Shown: positions 8,940 through 17,677 of the stretch, one piece after another
How the letters are laid out: every line of letters starts with the position of its first letter
Numbering within the stretch: the first letter of the stretch is position 1
Assembly (NCBI RefSeq): GCF_011378905.1
Contig: NZ_WTPY01000030.1
Location: 1-58,669, forward strand
Source of the DNA: Paraglaciecola sp. 20A4
GTDB lineage: Bacteria > Pseudomonadota > Gammaproteobacteria > Enterobacterales > Alteromonadaceae
DNA: 58,669 bases
Direction of reading: 5' to 3'
Notes under the pieces: generated by a model
Databases searched by the model: none
Told to the model about the DNA's origin: nothing
Seen by the model: only the letters and a program-made list of their open reading frames with translations
Made by a program: the position numbers and the translations under genes

Positions 8940-9410
8940 CTAAAACGGTTCTTTTTCACTGACAATGTTTTCTGCATTTTGCGTGACGTGGATTAAGAAC
9001 CGCGCAATGGTTTGTTGCTCATCTAAGGTGAATTTTTCCAGTAGAGCATGATTAATGTTGCGTACTTTCGAAGCGGAGCGCTTTGCAAGTTCGCGTCCTT
9101 TGGCCAATAAGATAACGTTTTGCACCCTAGCATCAGTTTTTCCCTGTTGGCGGGTAACCAATTCTGCTTTGCTCATTCTGTCAATCACGCCCGATATACT
9201 GGAGTAGCTCATGTTGAGCTGATCGGCAATTGCGGTAATAGGGGCGTTGTCTTGCTTGGCCAGTGAAAACAATACGCCTAATTGAGTGGTGCTAATGTGT
9301 AATTCACTCTTTAGCTTTCTGTCAGCCGCTTTAAACAAAGCACCATGGGCCAGTTGCAGCAAGTGAAATATCTTGAGTTGCTTTTTCATTAAAAACCATT
9401 GTCGACGCAC
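8940..9410 (-). CDS. MarR family transcriptional regulator
   Basis: The 156-residue protein has the MarR winged-helix plan. It has an N-terminal dimer helix, then LGVLFSLAKQDNAPITAIADQLNMSYSSISGVIDRMSKAELV as the wHTH, the wing KTDARVQNVILLAKG, and a C-terminal dimer helix. The start is either a GTG at 9410 or an ATG at 9389 (MKKQLKIF); neither has a strong ribosome site. It precedes the enoyl-CoA hydratase gene and faces a divergent alpha/beta hydrolase gene. Three matching palindromes lie in the shared promoter region, the first just upstream of this start, which predicts autoregulation plus control of the neighbour. Ligand unknown; a lipid or aromatic acyl compound would fit the neighbours. 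Confidence 0.92.
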   Translation of the reverse strand: MRRQWFLMKKQLKIFHLLQLAHGALFKAADRKLKSELHISTTQLGVLFSLAKQDNAPITAIADQLNMSYSSISGVIDRMSKAELVTRQQGKTDARVQNVILLAKGRELAKRSASKVRNINHALLEKFTLDEQQTIARFLIHVTQNAENIVSEKEPF

Positions 9411-9411
9411 A

Positions 9412-9433
9412 TTTATTTAATGTACGAAATAAA
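9412..9433. promoter_or_regulatory. Candidate MarR operator 1
   Basis: 22-bp imperfect palindrome: TTTATTT, an 8-base centre AATGTACG, then AAATAAA. It lies immediately upstream of the MarR start. The same pattern recurs at 9493 and 9514. Confidence 0.65.
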
Positions 9434-9492
9434 TTTTTTAATTGCAACGTTAAGGTCTATTTTTATGCCGACATTCAGACATTTAAGTCTTA

Positions 9493-9514
9493 TTTATTTA
9501 ATGTGCGAAATAAT
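9493..9514. promoter_or_regulatory. Candidate MarR operator 2
   Basis: Palindrome TTTATTT-AATGTGCG-AAATAAT, the same as operator 1 except at two positions. It is 81 bases from operator 1 and abuts operator 3. Confidence 0.65.
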
Positions 9515-9535
9515 TTATTTTACATGCGAAATAAA
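9514..9535. promoter_or_regulatory. Candidate MarR operator 3
   Basis: Palindrome TTTATTT-TACATGCG-AAATAAA. Its start is 21 bases from that of operator 2, two helical turns, so two dimers could bind on the same DNA face upstream of the divergent hydrolase gene at 9617. Confidence 0.65.
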
Positions 9536-9616
9536 TAATGCTCTTATGATTTAAAAGGTAATCAGAATCTAAATGTAGTGAATCACGGTAATCACTGCAC
9601 AACGAAGAGGCTAGTT

Positions 9617-10597
9617 ATGAATAATTCAACGCAATCGGGTATAGGATCGTCTGCGCAATCTTTAACAAGTCTTGCTATATCAAGCCATATAGCGGACGAA
9701 TTGAATACTAGCAACGAGCCTTCCACCGCGGATGAAGCGTCAGGTAGCGAGCTAAGCGTTGAGCATAAAATCGTCACGGGTGCTGGTCATTCTGTGGTGC
9801 TTAAGGTTTTTATGAGTCAGCTAAAGCCCGTAAAAGGTGTTTGCGTGGTTGCAGCGGCGACCGGCGTAGCACAACACCTATATCAAGACTTTGCCATTTG
9901 GCTAACTTCGCTTGGTTACGATGTCGTTACATTTGATTATGACGGTATTGGCTTGTCAGTAGCTACGCACGTTAAGCACTGTAAGAGCGATTTATTAGGC
10001 TGGGCAAACCATGATTGCCCAGCAGTGTTAGCGTTCGTTGAAAGCCACTTCATCGACCTCGAATGCATTTGGATTGGTCACAGCGTAGGTGGGCATCTGC
10101 TCGGTATGATGCCTAATACAGGTAATATAAGCCGGGCGATTACCGTCGCAGCAGGTACAGGTACATGGTGGTATAACTCAGCGCCTACTAAACGTGTTGC
10201 GTGGTTTTTATGGTATTTCTTGGTGCCAGTTACCGTGCCAACGTTAGGATACTTTCCTGGCGATAGATTGAAAATTATGTGTGATCTGCCAAAAGGCGTC
10301 ATGATGCAGTGGCGACGTTGGTGCTTAAAAGAGGGGTACGCAGTTGAGGGGGAAGGCCAGTGGCTTAGAGATCGTTTCGCTAACGTTAATGTGCCCATCA
10401 CAGCAATTGCCTTCAGTGACGATGAAATGATGTCCATGAAGAATATCGATATGTTGCATAATCAATTTAGCGGCGCAAATGTTACCCGCAAAACAGTTCG
10501 ACCCGAGGATATGGGCCACAAAAGAATAGGGCATATTGGTTGGCACAAAGGGCGCTACCAAAACATGTGGGAGAAAGTATTCACGCCCTTGTTATAA
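9617..10597 (+). CDS. Alpha/beta hydrolase (serine aminopeptidase-like, COG4757 type)
   Basis: The 326-residue protein has a low-complexity N-terminal 50 residues and then an alpha/beta hydrolase core: VCVVAAATGVAQHLYQDFA, YDVVTFDYDGIG (103-112), and the nucleophile elbow WIGHSVGGH (Ser156). The acid is probably in AFSDDEM and the His in the GHKRIGHIGWH tail. No signal peptide. The ATG at 9617 is preceded by AGAGG; an in-frame GTG at 9578 only adds an unconserved 13 residues and would overlap the promoter. It is divergent from the MarR gene, with three operators in between, so it is probably repressed by MarR. The substrate is likely an ester or lipid; this is inferred. Confidence 0.85.
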   Translation: MNNSTQSGIGSSAQSLTSLAISSHIADELNTSNEPSTADEASGSELSVEHKIVTGAGHSVVLKVFMSQLKPVKGVCVVAAATGVAQHLYQDFAIWLTSLGYDVVTFDYDGIGLSVATHVKHCKSDLLGWANHDCPAVLAFVESHFIDLECIWIGHSVGGHLLGMMPNTGNISRAITVAAGTGTWWYNSAPTKRVAWFLWYFLVPVTVPTLGYFPGDRLKIMCDLPKGVMMQWRRWCLKEGYAVEGEGQWLRDRFANVNVPITAIAFSDDEMMSMKNIDMLHNQFSGANVTRKTVRPEDMGHKRIGHIGWHKGRYQNMWEKVFTPLL

Positions 10598-10779
10598 GAC
10601 TAGATGTAATTTGCTGAGGCGTATTTATTTTCATGTTGTATTCGAATTGTCATTATATGCAGGTATTTTATTGACGTTTTTTATTTAACAGTGATCAAAT
10701 GGAACTTATTCAGGAAAAGAGCGGTCAACTGTTATATCAATGTTAAATTATCATATAAATACAGATCAACGAGAGAAAA

Positions 10780-11070
10780 ATGGCCACCTTATCCACAATT
10801 TCACACATTACATGCGATGTGAAAGCGTCCCCAGTAGCAGATATATCTGCCCACCCTAAAAGAGTTTTAGGGTCAATGATAGCGCTAGATTTGCTCGGTG
10901 TTGCGTTAATGCTGATAGGACTGCGTCAGCAACTTCATCCTCAAGGCTTATTCCCCGAGTCGTTAAATGTGCCCTATGCAGGCGTGATGATGCTGACGGC
11001 CGGAGTTGTATTAACGCTACCTTTTTTCATATCGAGTATTAAAGCCAGCTTCGGACCTTTTAATAAGTAG
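10780..11070 (+). CDS. Small two-TM membrane protein, unknown function
   Basis: The 96-residue protein has two hydrophobic segments: about 32-46 (IALDLLGVALMLIGL) and about 66-85 (YAGVMMLTAGVVLTLPFFIS). The N-terminus is hydrophilic. I do not recognise a named family. A GAGAG ribosome site precedes the ATG. It stands 182 bases after the hydrolase gene and could belong to the same MarR-controlled transcript, but the gap leaves room for its own promoter. Confidence 0.65.
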   Translation: MATLSTISHITCDVKASPVADISAHPKRVLGSMIALDLLGVALMLIGLRQQLHPQGLFPESLNVPYAGVMMLTAGVVLTLPFFISSIKASFGPFNK

Positions 11071-11200
11071 TCGTAGACATAAGCCTAGTGTCAATTACAT
11101 CGCTTAAGTAGAAGCCATCACTGTTGTAAATCAATTATTGCTCATTTTCATTTTGTAGTAAGTACCTTTAGTATTACTTTAGTGTTCTATTCTTAGGAGC

Positions 11201-11407
11201 TTAAATAATCCCTTTTACGATAGGTTTAGGTGAAATTTTGCTCCAGGGATATCGGAAAGTACTGACCCAATCACTCAGGCCAGTACGCACTAAGCCTTTA
11301 GTTGATAGGGTAGCGGTTGAGTTGCCCGAGATTGAGTAAAGCGTATTTTTATCGGTTTCGATTCTATCTACGATAGGGATAAACATTTTTTGAAATGCCT
11401 TAGTCAC
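11201..11407 (-). CDS. Hypothetical small ORF
   Basis: A 68-residue reading frame beginning with GTG, overlapping the stop of the upstream ORF by four bases. No recognisable domain, signal peptide or TM segment. The overlap could mean translational coupling, or a frameshift in one former gene. It may not be real. Confidence 0.25.
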   Translation of the reverse strand: MTKAFQKMFIPIVDRIETDKNTLYSISGNSTATLSTKGLVRTGLSDWVSTFRYPWSKISPKPIVKGII

Positions 11408-11742
11408 ACCCGAAGCCCACTTTCGCCGACTGCTATTACAGTTTGACCAGAACCTTGTTGAGTGTATTTGAGGTTGCCTGAACCAAATACCTTCAATTTA
11501 CCACCAGTATTTAATAAATAAGTCATATTTAAGGCCGAGCAAAAATCATAGCCGCAGGCTCTAGGCTGATATTGCTCTATGGGTTTAAGGAACGTTAGGC
11601 TAATTTGGACTCCGTTGCACTTGCAAAATGCTTGATATGGCAATGGTGACTCCAAATGGGCAGTGAACGAATTATAAAAGTGAGAAAAAAATTGCGTTAA
11701 CGATATTAAAGCCGCACTAGGAAGATCGTTATCGGAACGCAT
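11404..11742 (-). CDS. Hypothetical ORF
   Basis: A 112-residue frame starting MRSDNDLPS and ending in a glycine-rich stretch (GGKLKVFGSGNLKYTQQGSG). It has several cysteines (CKCNG, RACGYDFC), as in exported proteins, but no signal peptide. It may form a broken gene with the next ORF at 11201-11407. No family recognised. Confidence 0.35.
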   Translation of the reverse strand: MRSDNDLPSAALISLTQFFSHFYNSFTAHLESPLPYQAFCKCNGVQISLTFLKPIEQYQPRACGYDFCSALNMTYLLNTGGKLKVFGSGNLKYTQQGSGQTVIAVGESGLRV

Positions 11743-11809
11743 TACCTATGACCTTAAAGGCCCCAACGATTATTTCAAAAGTATTCTCTATCACCGCAAT
11801 TACGCGTGG

Positions 11810-12193
11810 CTAATACATCGTATTATCATTTTTTGACTCACTGGGTATTTCTTGTATCGAGTCCCAATGCTCGACAATTTTACCGTCATCGTCAAAACGA
11901 AAGAAGTCCATAGTGATGTACTGCATATTGTCAGGCCAGGTTTGGTGAGTGTGCAGGGCGACCAAATCCCCTTGTGAAATAGCCCGCACAAACTCGATAC
12001 TTTTTACAGGGTAATCCTCAGCCATTTCAGTGAAGTAATCGATAAAACCTTGTTTATCATTTTTTACTGCTGGATTGTGTTGAATGTACTCATCACCCAC
12101 ATAAAGTGCGACCGCTTTTGCTGGCTCACCTAAATAGGCCGTGCGATAAAAATCAATGGCGTTTTGCTTATTCGCTGCTAGATCGTGTGTCAT
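11810..12193 (-). CDS. SnoaL-like / NTF2-fold protein (COG4922)
   Basis: The 127-residue protein has the NTF2-like plan of SnoaL relatives: NKQNAIDFYRTAYLG, YIQHNPAVKNDKQGFIDYF, VALHTHQTW, then MDFFRFDDDGKIVEHWDSIQ. Some family members are cyclases, but most small ones of this type have no proven reaction. Cytoplasmic. It is separated on both sides and appears monocistronic. Confidence 0.85.
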   Translation of the reverse strand: MTHDLAANKQNAIDFYRTAYLGEPAKAVALYVGDEYIQHNPAVKNDKQGFIDYFTEMAEDYPVKSIEFVRAISQGDLVALHTHQTWPDNMQYITMDFFRFDDDGKIVEHWDSIQEIPSESKNDNTMY

Positions 12194-12376
12194 TTTTAGC
12201 TCTTTTGTTAATGTTTGTGTTGTTCTTTTAGTTTATAGCCTAGATGGTTTAAGCCGGTGTATGGAGGATCAACAGCAGTCGATTACTGACCTCTCTGCTA
12301 GCTGCTTTATCAAATACTAGCGCTGCTGGGAATATCGTTGGTTCTCAGCATATCGGTCATTCTCAGAATAAATCAC

Positions 12377-12965
12377 TTAGCGCACAACTACAATTTCCCA
12401 CATTACTGCCACGCAGAATAAAACAATACCCATATTTTTAAGAAATTTCCCATATTTGAAATAACTCTGTTCGTTGTCTCTTCTATCATAGTGAGCAACC
12501 ACAGTGATAAGAAAAACACCAGTTCCGCAAATGAGCGCTGCGAACACTATCCAAACAGATTCTTGGTAAAGGTGAATGCCACCTTTGCTTCTGCTGGGGA
12601 TATAAATCTCGCCTGTATAAAAACTATGAACGCCATATGACAAAATGCATAGGGCATAGGGCAATAATCAGGCTGATAATACGCTCTTTTAAAGATATTT
12701 CATTGGCAATATATACGCTGTTTTCATTAACGTTACGCACTGGAGGAAGGGTGTAAATACCAGACGACTTGTTCTCTTCTGTTGCTTCAAAACGACTACT
12801 ATCGCTAGATGAAAGGGTGTGGTCTTGCTCGCTTTTTTGTGCGCTTTGGTAATCATCTATTAAGGCGCAAATTTTTTGAAAGCGCTAGGGGTATGCGTCT
12901 CGATTGATATTCCTGTGCACATCCAATAACTCTGGGTAGGTGTACTATTCGAATTTAGGTTCCAT
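12377..12965 (-). pseudogene. Broken membrane-protein gene (two amber stops and a 7-bp duplication frameshift)
   Basis: Reading the minus strand from an ATG at 12965 gives MEPKFE, a TAG (12945-12947), then YTYPELLDVHRNINRDAYP, another TAG (12885-12887), and RFQKICALIDDYQ. That is the cytosolic start common to small membrane proteins with a DREAYPER-like motif. The frame then runs to SLIIALC and is lost at a tandem copy of CATAGGG (12648-12654 and 12655-12661). Removing one copy joins it to the frame ending at 12377, which encodes two TM helices (WIVFAALICGTGVFLITVV and MGIVLFCVAVMWEIVVV). Three independent lesions indicate a dead gene. The downstream 95-residue frame alone is unlikely to be a functional gene. 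Confidence 0.75.
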
Positions 12966-13062
12966 CTATATCCGTTTCATTAGAAGTTAGGGTAAATATC
13001 TGCGCTGGTGCTTTACACACTAAGTCAGCAAATTACCAAGGCAGATTTACATTGAGTCTAGA

Positions 13063-13587
13063 TTATTCTTTTAACTCGATAACCGCGCTGACTTCTACTG
13101 ACATATTGCCCGGTAGGCCGCTCATGCCTATCGCCGCCCGAGCGGCTTTGCCGTCGTCGCCAAACGCCGTTACAAACAGATCAGAAAAGCCATTGATGAC
13201 CTTGGAGTGGCCAGTAAATGTAGGTGTGGCGTTAACCATTCCGGTAATTTGCAATACTTGCTTGACCTTCGATAAATCGCCTACCGCTAATTTTATCGTG
13301 GCTAATGCACACAAGCCTACCCGCTGAGCGGCTTCGTATCCTTCATCAATGTTGAGCGTATCGCCCACTTTGCCCAGTACACTTTTACCTTCGCAGGCGC
13401 CGTGCCCTGATAAGTACAAAGTACTGCCTGAACGTCGCCAAGTAACGTAATTGGCGATGGGTTTTACCGGAGTAGGTAATTCGAAACCAGCTGCTTTAAT
13501 GCGCGCTTCGGGTGAATCATTGGCTAAGGCAGTAGCCGATAAAGTAAGGCCAATAGACAAAACACTGGTTAGGAGTAATTTATTCAT
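13063..13587 (-). CDS. Exported RidA (YjgF/UK114)-family protein
   Basis: The 174-residue protein opens with a signal peptide (cleavage expected near ATALA-ND, residue 22). A RidA fold follows: YVTWRRSGSTLYLSGHGACEG, AAQRVGLCALATIKLAVGDLSKV, then AARAAIGMSGLPGNMSVEVSA. Classical RidA deaminates enamine/imine intermediates made by PLP enzymes. Its catalytic Arg, expected in the last strand, is not present here (SVEVSAVIELKE), so this belongs to a subgroup of uncertain activity. The gene lies 51 bases after a Tat-exported class V PLP enzyme on the same strand, which suggests both work in the periplasm. Confidence 0.85.
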   Translation of the reverse strand: MNKLLLTSVLSIGLTLSATALANDSPEARIKAAGFELPTPVKPIANYVTWRRSGSTLYLSGHGACEGKSVLGKVGDTLNIDEGYEAAQRVGLCALATIKLAVGDLSKVKQVLQITGMVNATPTFTGHSKVINGFSDLFVTAFGDDGKAARAAIGMSGLPGNMSVEVSAVIELKE

Positions 13588-13638
13588 GCTGTTCCTTTTG
13601 ATTATAATTATTAGAATTTATTTTGTGTTATTCAGCGT

Positions 13639-14964
13639 TTAACCGAGGTTTTTCAAGGCGGTAACTAGTTGGCTAATATCGCTTGCTGAGGTAAACACCT
13701 GGGGTGTAACCCGTATACAGCAGCCGCTGGACAGTCCGACACGCACCACGGTGAAAACACCAAATTCGTATTCTAGCCTTTGTTGAAGCTGTGTCGCATC
13801 TTCCAGCGTCGCTTTACCAACAAGACGAAACGCGCCCATACCTGTTGATGATCCTTCGTCAGAGCCTCCTAGCACCTCGATATGGGGCATGTTACGCGCT
13901 TCGTTTGCCCACAACGAGTGTAAGTAACGCAGCCGCGCTTCTTTGTTTGCGCCGCCAATCATATGATGAAAATCAAGCGCTGCGGGCAGCGTCAGAATAG
14001 CAGCAAAGTTGACAGTGGCTGTGTGAACACGTGCGTTCACACTAGCGTTTTTTGGGTCAGATTCACCAGGGTAGGCGGACACTTTTTTCAGCGAGCCGTT
14101 TTTCATATACAGCGCACCTACACCCACTGGGCTGCCAATCCATTTATGCAAATTAAACCCTGCCCAATCCACATTCAACTCAGTGATATTAAAATCGATT
14201 AATCCCCAAGATTGCGCGCAGTCGCATATCACATCAATACCTCGCAGCTTCGCGATGGCTGAAATTTTAGCGACAGGCAATATCAAGCCATGTTGATTAC
14301 TCACGTGAGTGAGCAGCATTAATTTTAAGTTAGTGTGCTTATCAAAGGCCTCAATATATTTATCGAGTATTTGTTGCTGATTTGCCTGAGGAGGTAGCTT
14401 TACCTCAACTGCATCGAGGTTTCTAGATGTCGCTAGCCATTGCATGGTGTCTTTGAAGCTAGGGTAATCAATGTCGGTGTAGAGAATGGCATCGTTAGGC
14501 TCTAATTTATTGTACTGACGAATTAAATTATGTATCGACTCCGTGGCATTGCGAGTAAGCGCAACTTCGTCTTCTCGCGCCCCCAGCGCTTCGGCAACTT
14601 TACGGGCGCTAAGTTTATGATCTTCGCCATAATGTTTACGCGCATAGTAGGAGAGGTCAGTGTTGACCATACGCGTCTTTTCTATAAAGGCTTCTTGTAC
14701 TGGTCGAGACATTTTACCCCAATAACCATGTTCAAGATTAACAATACCTTGGGCCGTGTCATAAAACAGTGCAACCTTTGCCCAAAACGACTCATCTTTG
14801 GCCAGCGATGCTGCTGACGCATTTTTAGGGATAACCGGAAATTCAGTCAGGCCAACGTGAGGCGTGCTGTGCGCAAGTCCAGACATCGCTAGTGAGCAAA
14901 CAGCCCCAGCAGTCAGGGTTTTTAGGATGGTTCTACGCTCAAAATTTGTCGCGTCTTCGCTCAT
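13639..14964 (-). CDS. Tat-exported aminotransferase class V (cysteine desulfurase/isopenicillin epimerase-like)
   Basis: The 441-residue protein begins with a twin-arginine signal (ERRTILK at 9-15, then a hydrophobic run to about 31). The fold-type I core has the cofactor Asp in DVICDCAQSWG (Asp248) and the PLP lysine in GFNLHKWIG (Lys274). Early family motifs are GIVNLEHGYWGK and LTRNATESIHNL. The ATG at 14964 has GAGAG upstream; the longer TTG-started frame is not preferred. Folding with cofactor before export explains the Tat route. The substrate is unknown; relatives act as epimerases, desulfurases or lyases. The next gene is an exported RidA protein. A second Tat-exported relative is at 36323-37633. 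Confidence 0.88.
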   Translation of the reverse strand: MSEDATNFERRTILKTLTAGAVCSLAMSGLAHSTPHVGLTEFPVIPKNASAASLAKDESFWAKVALFYDTAQGIVNLEHGYWGKMSRPVQEAFIEKTRMVNTDLSYYARKHYGEDHKLSARKVAEALGAREDEVALTRNATESIHNLIRQYNKLEPNDAILYTDIDYPSFKDTMQWLATSRNLDAVEVKLPPQANQQQILDKYIEAFDKHTNLKLMLLTHVSNQHGLILPVAKISAIAKLRGIDVICDCAQSWGLIDFNITELNVDWAGFNLHKWIGSPVGVGALYMKNGSLKKVSAYPGESDPKNASVNARVHTATVNFAAILTLPAALDFHHMIGGANKEARLRYLHSLWANEARNMPHIEVLGGSDEGSSTGMGAFRLVGKATLEDATQLQQRLEYEFGVFTVVRVGLSSGCCIRVTPQVFTSASDISQLVTALKNLG

Positions 14965-15249
14965 TACTACACTCTCTTTCGCCAAGTATATTGTTAAATA
15001 AAAATCTTTTGATTCAGACAATTAGTGCTAAAAATCAAGGGATGCCAGCAACATGTGCATGAGTCGAGCCAACCAGCGCGGTTTCCGCAAAATCTCACTC
15101 TTGATGCACGCGAATTGAAACAGAGCACAAGTAGACAAAAAACTAAATAAAAAACAAAACAAGAGCCGAGCGCTAGCCAAACATTCAGCACAGCTGAAAA
15201 TATTGGCTGCTAATAGGTTGGCATGTGCTGACTAACTAAACGAAAAGCA

Positions 15250-15287
15250 CCCAGTAATGCAAAGTAATCACCGGGCCTCTTTTTTTT
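15250..15287. terminator. Bidirectional-looking hairpin after leuA
   Basis: Inverted repeat CCCAGTAAT / ATCACCGGG (15250-15275, with G-T pairs) lies just downstream of leuA. On the plus strand it is followed by eight T's, and on the minus strand by a shorter T run (GCTTTTCG). It is the likely end of the leuA transcript. Confidence 0.6.
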
Positions 15288-15293
15288 GGCGAA

Positions 15294-17027
15294 CTAAGCA
15301 GAGCAGTGGGCTTGCTCGTTAGCCGCAGTTTTGGCTCGAGTCTGCTCTATGGCGGTTTGAATACTTCCACGTTGCTCGCCTCTATTCATTCCACTTAGTA
15401 TTGCCTTGACGGCAGCTGTCAAGATGTTGCTATCTTTAGCAACGCCAAAGCGTGTGTTGCTATTGCCTGATTTTAACTCTAAATAACATACGGCTGTTAC
15501 GCCTGAGCCTTCACCAATGGCGTGTTCGTGGTAATCTATGACTTCCAGCGGTGCATTAATAAAACGAGCCATCGCGCGGGTTGCGGCATCAATCGGGCCA
15601 TTGCCGATGTCGCTGATCGTGATGAGTTCACCCTTTAACACTAACTGAATATCAATTTGCTGCTGGTTGTCTTCAATGGTTTTAATTTGACATTGTTTAA
15701 ATTCAATCCAATCTGGTTGAGTTAAATATGTTGACTCAAATAGCGACACAATACCCGCCGCACTCATTTCTTTGCCGCTTGAATCATTATGTTGTTGTAC
15801 TATTTTACTGAATTCAATTTGTAACTTACGCGGAAGCTGTAAGCCGCCTTCGCGCTCCAGCAAAAAGCTAATGCCTCCTTTACCTGACTGACTGTTCACC
15901 CTGACAACGGCATCGTAACTGCGCCCTAAATCAGCAGGGTCGATGGGCAAATAGGGCACTTGCCATAAGGCATCGGCTTTTTGCACGGCCAAGCCTTTTT
16001 TAATTGCGTCTTGGTGCGAGCCTGAAAACGCAGTAAACACTAATTCACCGGCATAAGGGTGCCGAGGATGCACAGGCAACTGGTTACATTCTTCTACTAA
16101 ATTTCGCACTCTATCGATATTCGAAAAATCTAACTCTGGGTTTACCCCTTGGGTATATAAATTGATTGCCAGCGTGACTAAGTCAACATTACCTGTGCGT
16201 TCACCGTTACCAAACAAACAGCCTTCTACTCTATCTGCGCCAGCCATTACCGCTAATTCTGCTGCGGCCACGGCAGTACCGCGATCATTATGTGGGTGCA
16301 CACTTAACACAATATGTTCTCTGCGGTTTAAATGACGATGCATCCACTCTATTTGGTCAGCGTAGGTATTCGGGGTGTTCATCTCAACGGTGGCGGGTAA
16401 GTTGATGATGATTTTATTCTCAGCGCTCGGTTGCCACACTTCAACGACTGCGTCGCACACATCTTTGGCAAATTCGATTTCGGTACTGGAAAACACTTCA
16501 GGTGAGTATTGGTATGTCCAATTCACTTCTGCTGCCTGGGCGGTTAATTCCTTTACCCACGCGGTGCCTTGAGTGGCAATGTGTTTTACGCCCGATTTGT
16601 CGGTTTTATATACGATATCGCGAAAGGCAGGAGCGACAGGATTGTACATATGTAATATGGCTTGCTTTGCGCCGCGTAAGCTCTGAACTGTACGCTGGAT
16701 TAAGTCAAAGCGTGCTTGTACCAATACTTCAATCGTAACGTCGTGTGGAATATGATTCTTTTCGATCAGCAAACGCACAAAATTAAAATCAATGTCTGAC
16801 GCTGAGGGAAAGCCCACTTCAATTTGTTTAAAGCCAATAGCGACTAACTCTTTAAAAAAGCGCAATTTGGTTTCAATCGACATGGGGTCGATAAGCGCCT
16901 GATTACCGTCGCGCAAGTCTGTGCTCATCCAGATAGGTGCATGAGTAATATGCTTATTTGGCCATTGGCGATCAGGCAAGCTAACCCCTTCAAAGCGCTG
17001 ATATTTAGTGTGTGGTTGGCTGATCAT
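15294..17027 (-). CDS. leuA: 2-isopropylmalate synthase (long form)
   Basis: LeuA condenses acetyl-CoA with 2-ketoisovalerate, the first committed step of leucine synthesis. The 577-residue sequence has the catalytic-domain start [17 protein letters not shown] (about 34-50), the metal-binding [20 protein letters not shown] with HxH, and the glycine-rich [17 protein letters not shown]-terminal LeuA allosteric domain covers about 440-560 ([28 protein letters not shown]). Length and motifs match the LeuA2 type, here stand-alone rather than in leuABCD. It is divergent from an Lrp/AsnC regulator, a probable leucine-responsive controller. Cytoplasmic. Confidence 0.96.
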   Translation of the reverse strand: MISQPHTKYQRFEGVSLPDRQWPNKHITHAPIWMSTDLRDGNQALIDPMSIETKLRFFKELVAIGFKQIEVGFPSASDIDFNFVRLLIEKNHIPHDVTIEVLVQARFDLIQRTVQSLRGAKQAILHMYNPVAPAFRDIVYKTDKSGVKHIATQGTAWVKELTAQAAEVNWTYQYSPEVFSSTEIEFAKDVCDAVVEVWQPSAENKIIINLPATVEMNTPNTYADQIEWMHRHLNRREHIVLSVHPHNDRGTAVAAAELAVMAGADRVEGCLFGNGERTGNVDLVTLAINLYTQGVNPELDFSNIDRVRNLVEECNQLPVHPRHPYAGELVFTAFSGSHQDAIKKGLAVQKADALWQVPYLPIDPADLGRSYDAVVRVNSQSGKGGISFLLEREGGLQLPRKLQIEFSKIVQQHNDSSGKEMSAAGIVSLFESTYLTQPDWIEFKQCQIKTIEDNQQQIDIQLVLKGELITISDIGNGPIDAATRAMARFINAPLEVIDYHEHAIGEGSGVTAVCYLELKSGNSNTRFGVAKDSNILTAAVKAILSGMNRGEQRGSIQTAIEQTRAKTAANEQAHCSA

Positions 17028-17182
17028 TTTAAGTTCCCGCTGCGTTATAAAGATTATGCATAAGCGTAACCCAGCGCTCAGCGCAGATAATTGCTAAAAC
17101 AGGTATATTTTATTTTCTTTAAGCAATAATATTGCGTAATTATTGGTTTTTTTGATTTTTAGCGCTTTAAAGAGGAGGTATC
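17028..17182. promoter_or_regulatory. Divergent promoter region leuA / Lrp-family regulator
   Basis: 155 AT-rich bases (17100-17160 is almost all A/T) separate the two divergent starts. Lrp-type proteins favour such AT-rich DNA. No leader peptide or attenuator hairpin was found. The regulator has a very strong ribosome site (AGAGGAGGT). Confidence 0.5.
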
Positions 17183-17644
17183 GTGGAACTTGATAAATAC
17201 GATCGTCATATTCTTGAAATAATTCAACAACGAGGGCGGATCTCGAACCAAGAGTTAGCCGATGCGATTAATCTGTCTCCATCACCGTGTTTGCGCCGGG
17301 TGCGCCAATTAGAAGAAAGTGGATTGATAGACGGATATGTCGCCATGGTAAATGCCCGTAAGCTAGGCCTAAACTTGCTGTCTTTTATTCAAATTATTAT
17401 GGATAGACACACACCCGAGCGCTTCGCTACATTTGAACAAAGCGTCACCGGTTTTAGCGAAGTGTTGGAATGTCATTTAATCACTGGTCAAGCTGCAGAT
17501 TATGTACTCAAAGTGATTGTAAAAGATATGGACGACTTTCAGCAGTTTTTGCTCGATAAACTCACCCGTATTGAAGGCGTCAGCGGTGTGCACTCGTCAT
17601 TTGTACTTAAATCCCCAGTGAAGAAAACCTCCTTACCTGTGTAA
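17183..17644 (+). CDS. Lrp/AsnC family transcriptional regulator
   Basis: The 153-residue protein has the canonical arrangement. The N-terminal HTH is LDKYDRHILEIIQQRGRISNQELADAINLSPSPCLRRVRQLEESGLI. The C-terminal RAM domain binds the effector (VLECHLITGQAADYVLKVIVKDMDDFQQFLLDKL). The GTG start is set by AGAGGAGGT. The gene is divergent from leuA across 155 bases, so it probably controls leuA in response to leucine or another amino acid, as well as itself. Related to, but shorter than, E. coli Lrp (164 residues). Confidence 0.93.
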   Translation: MELDKYDRHILEIIQQRGRISNQELADAINLSPSPCLRRVRQLEESGLIDGYVAMVNARKLGLNLLSFIQIIMDRHTPERFATFEQSVTGFSEVLECHLITGQAADYVLKVIVKDMDDFQQFLLDKLTRIEGVSGVHSSFVLKSPVKKTSLPV

Positions 17645-17677
17645 ATTCGCTAACGCCAGTACGCTATCAAATTTGTA

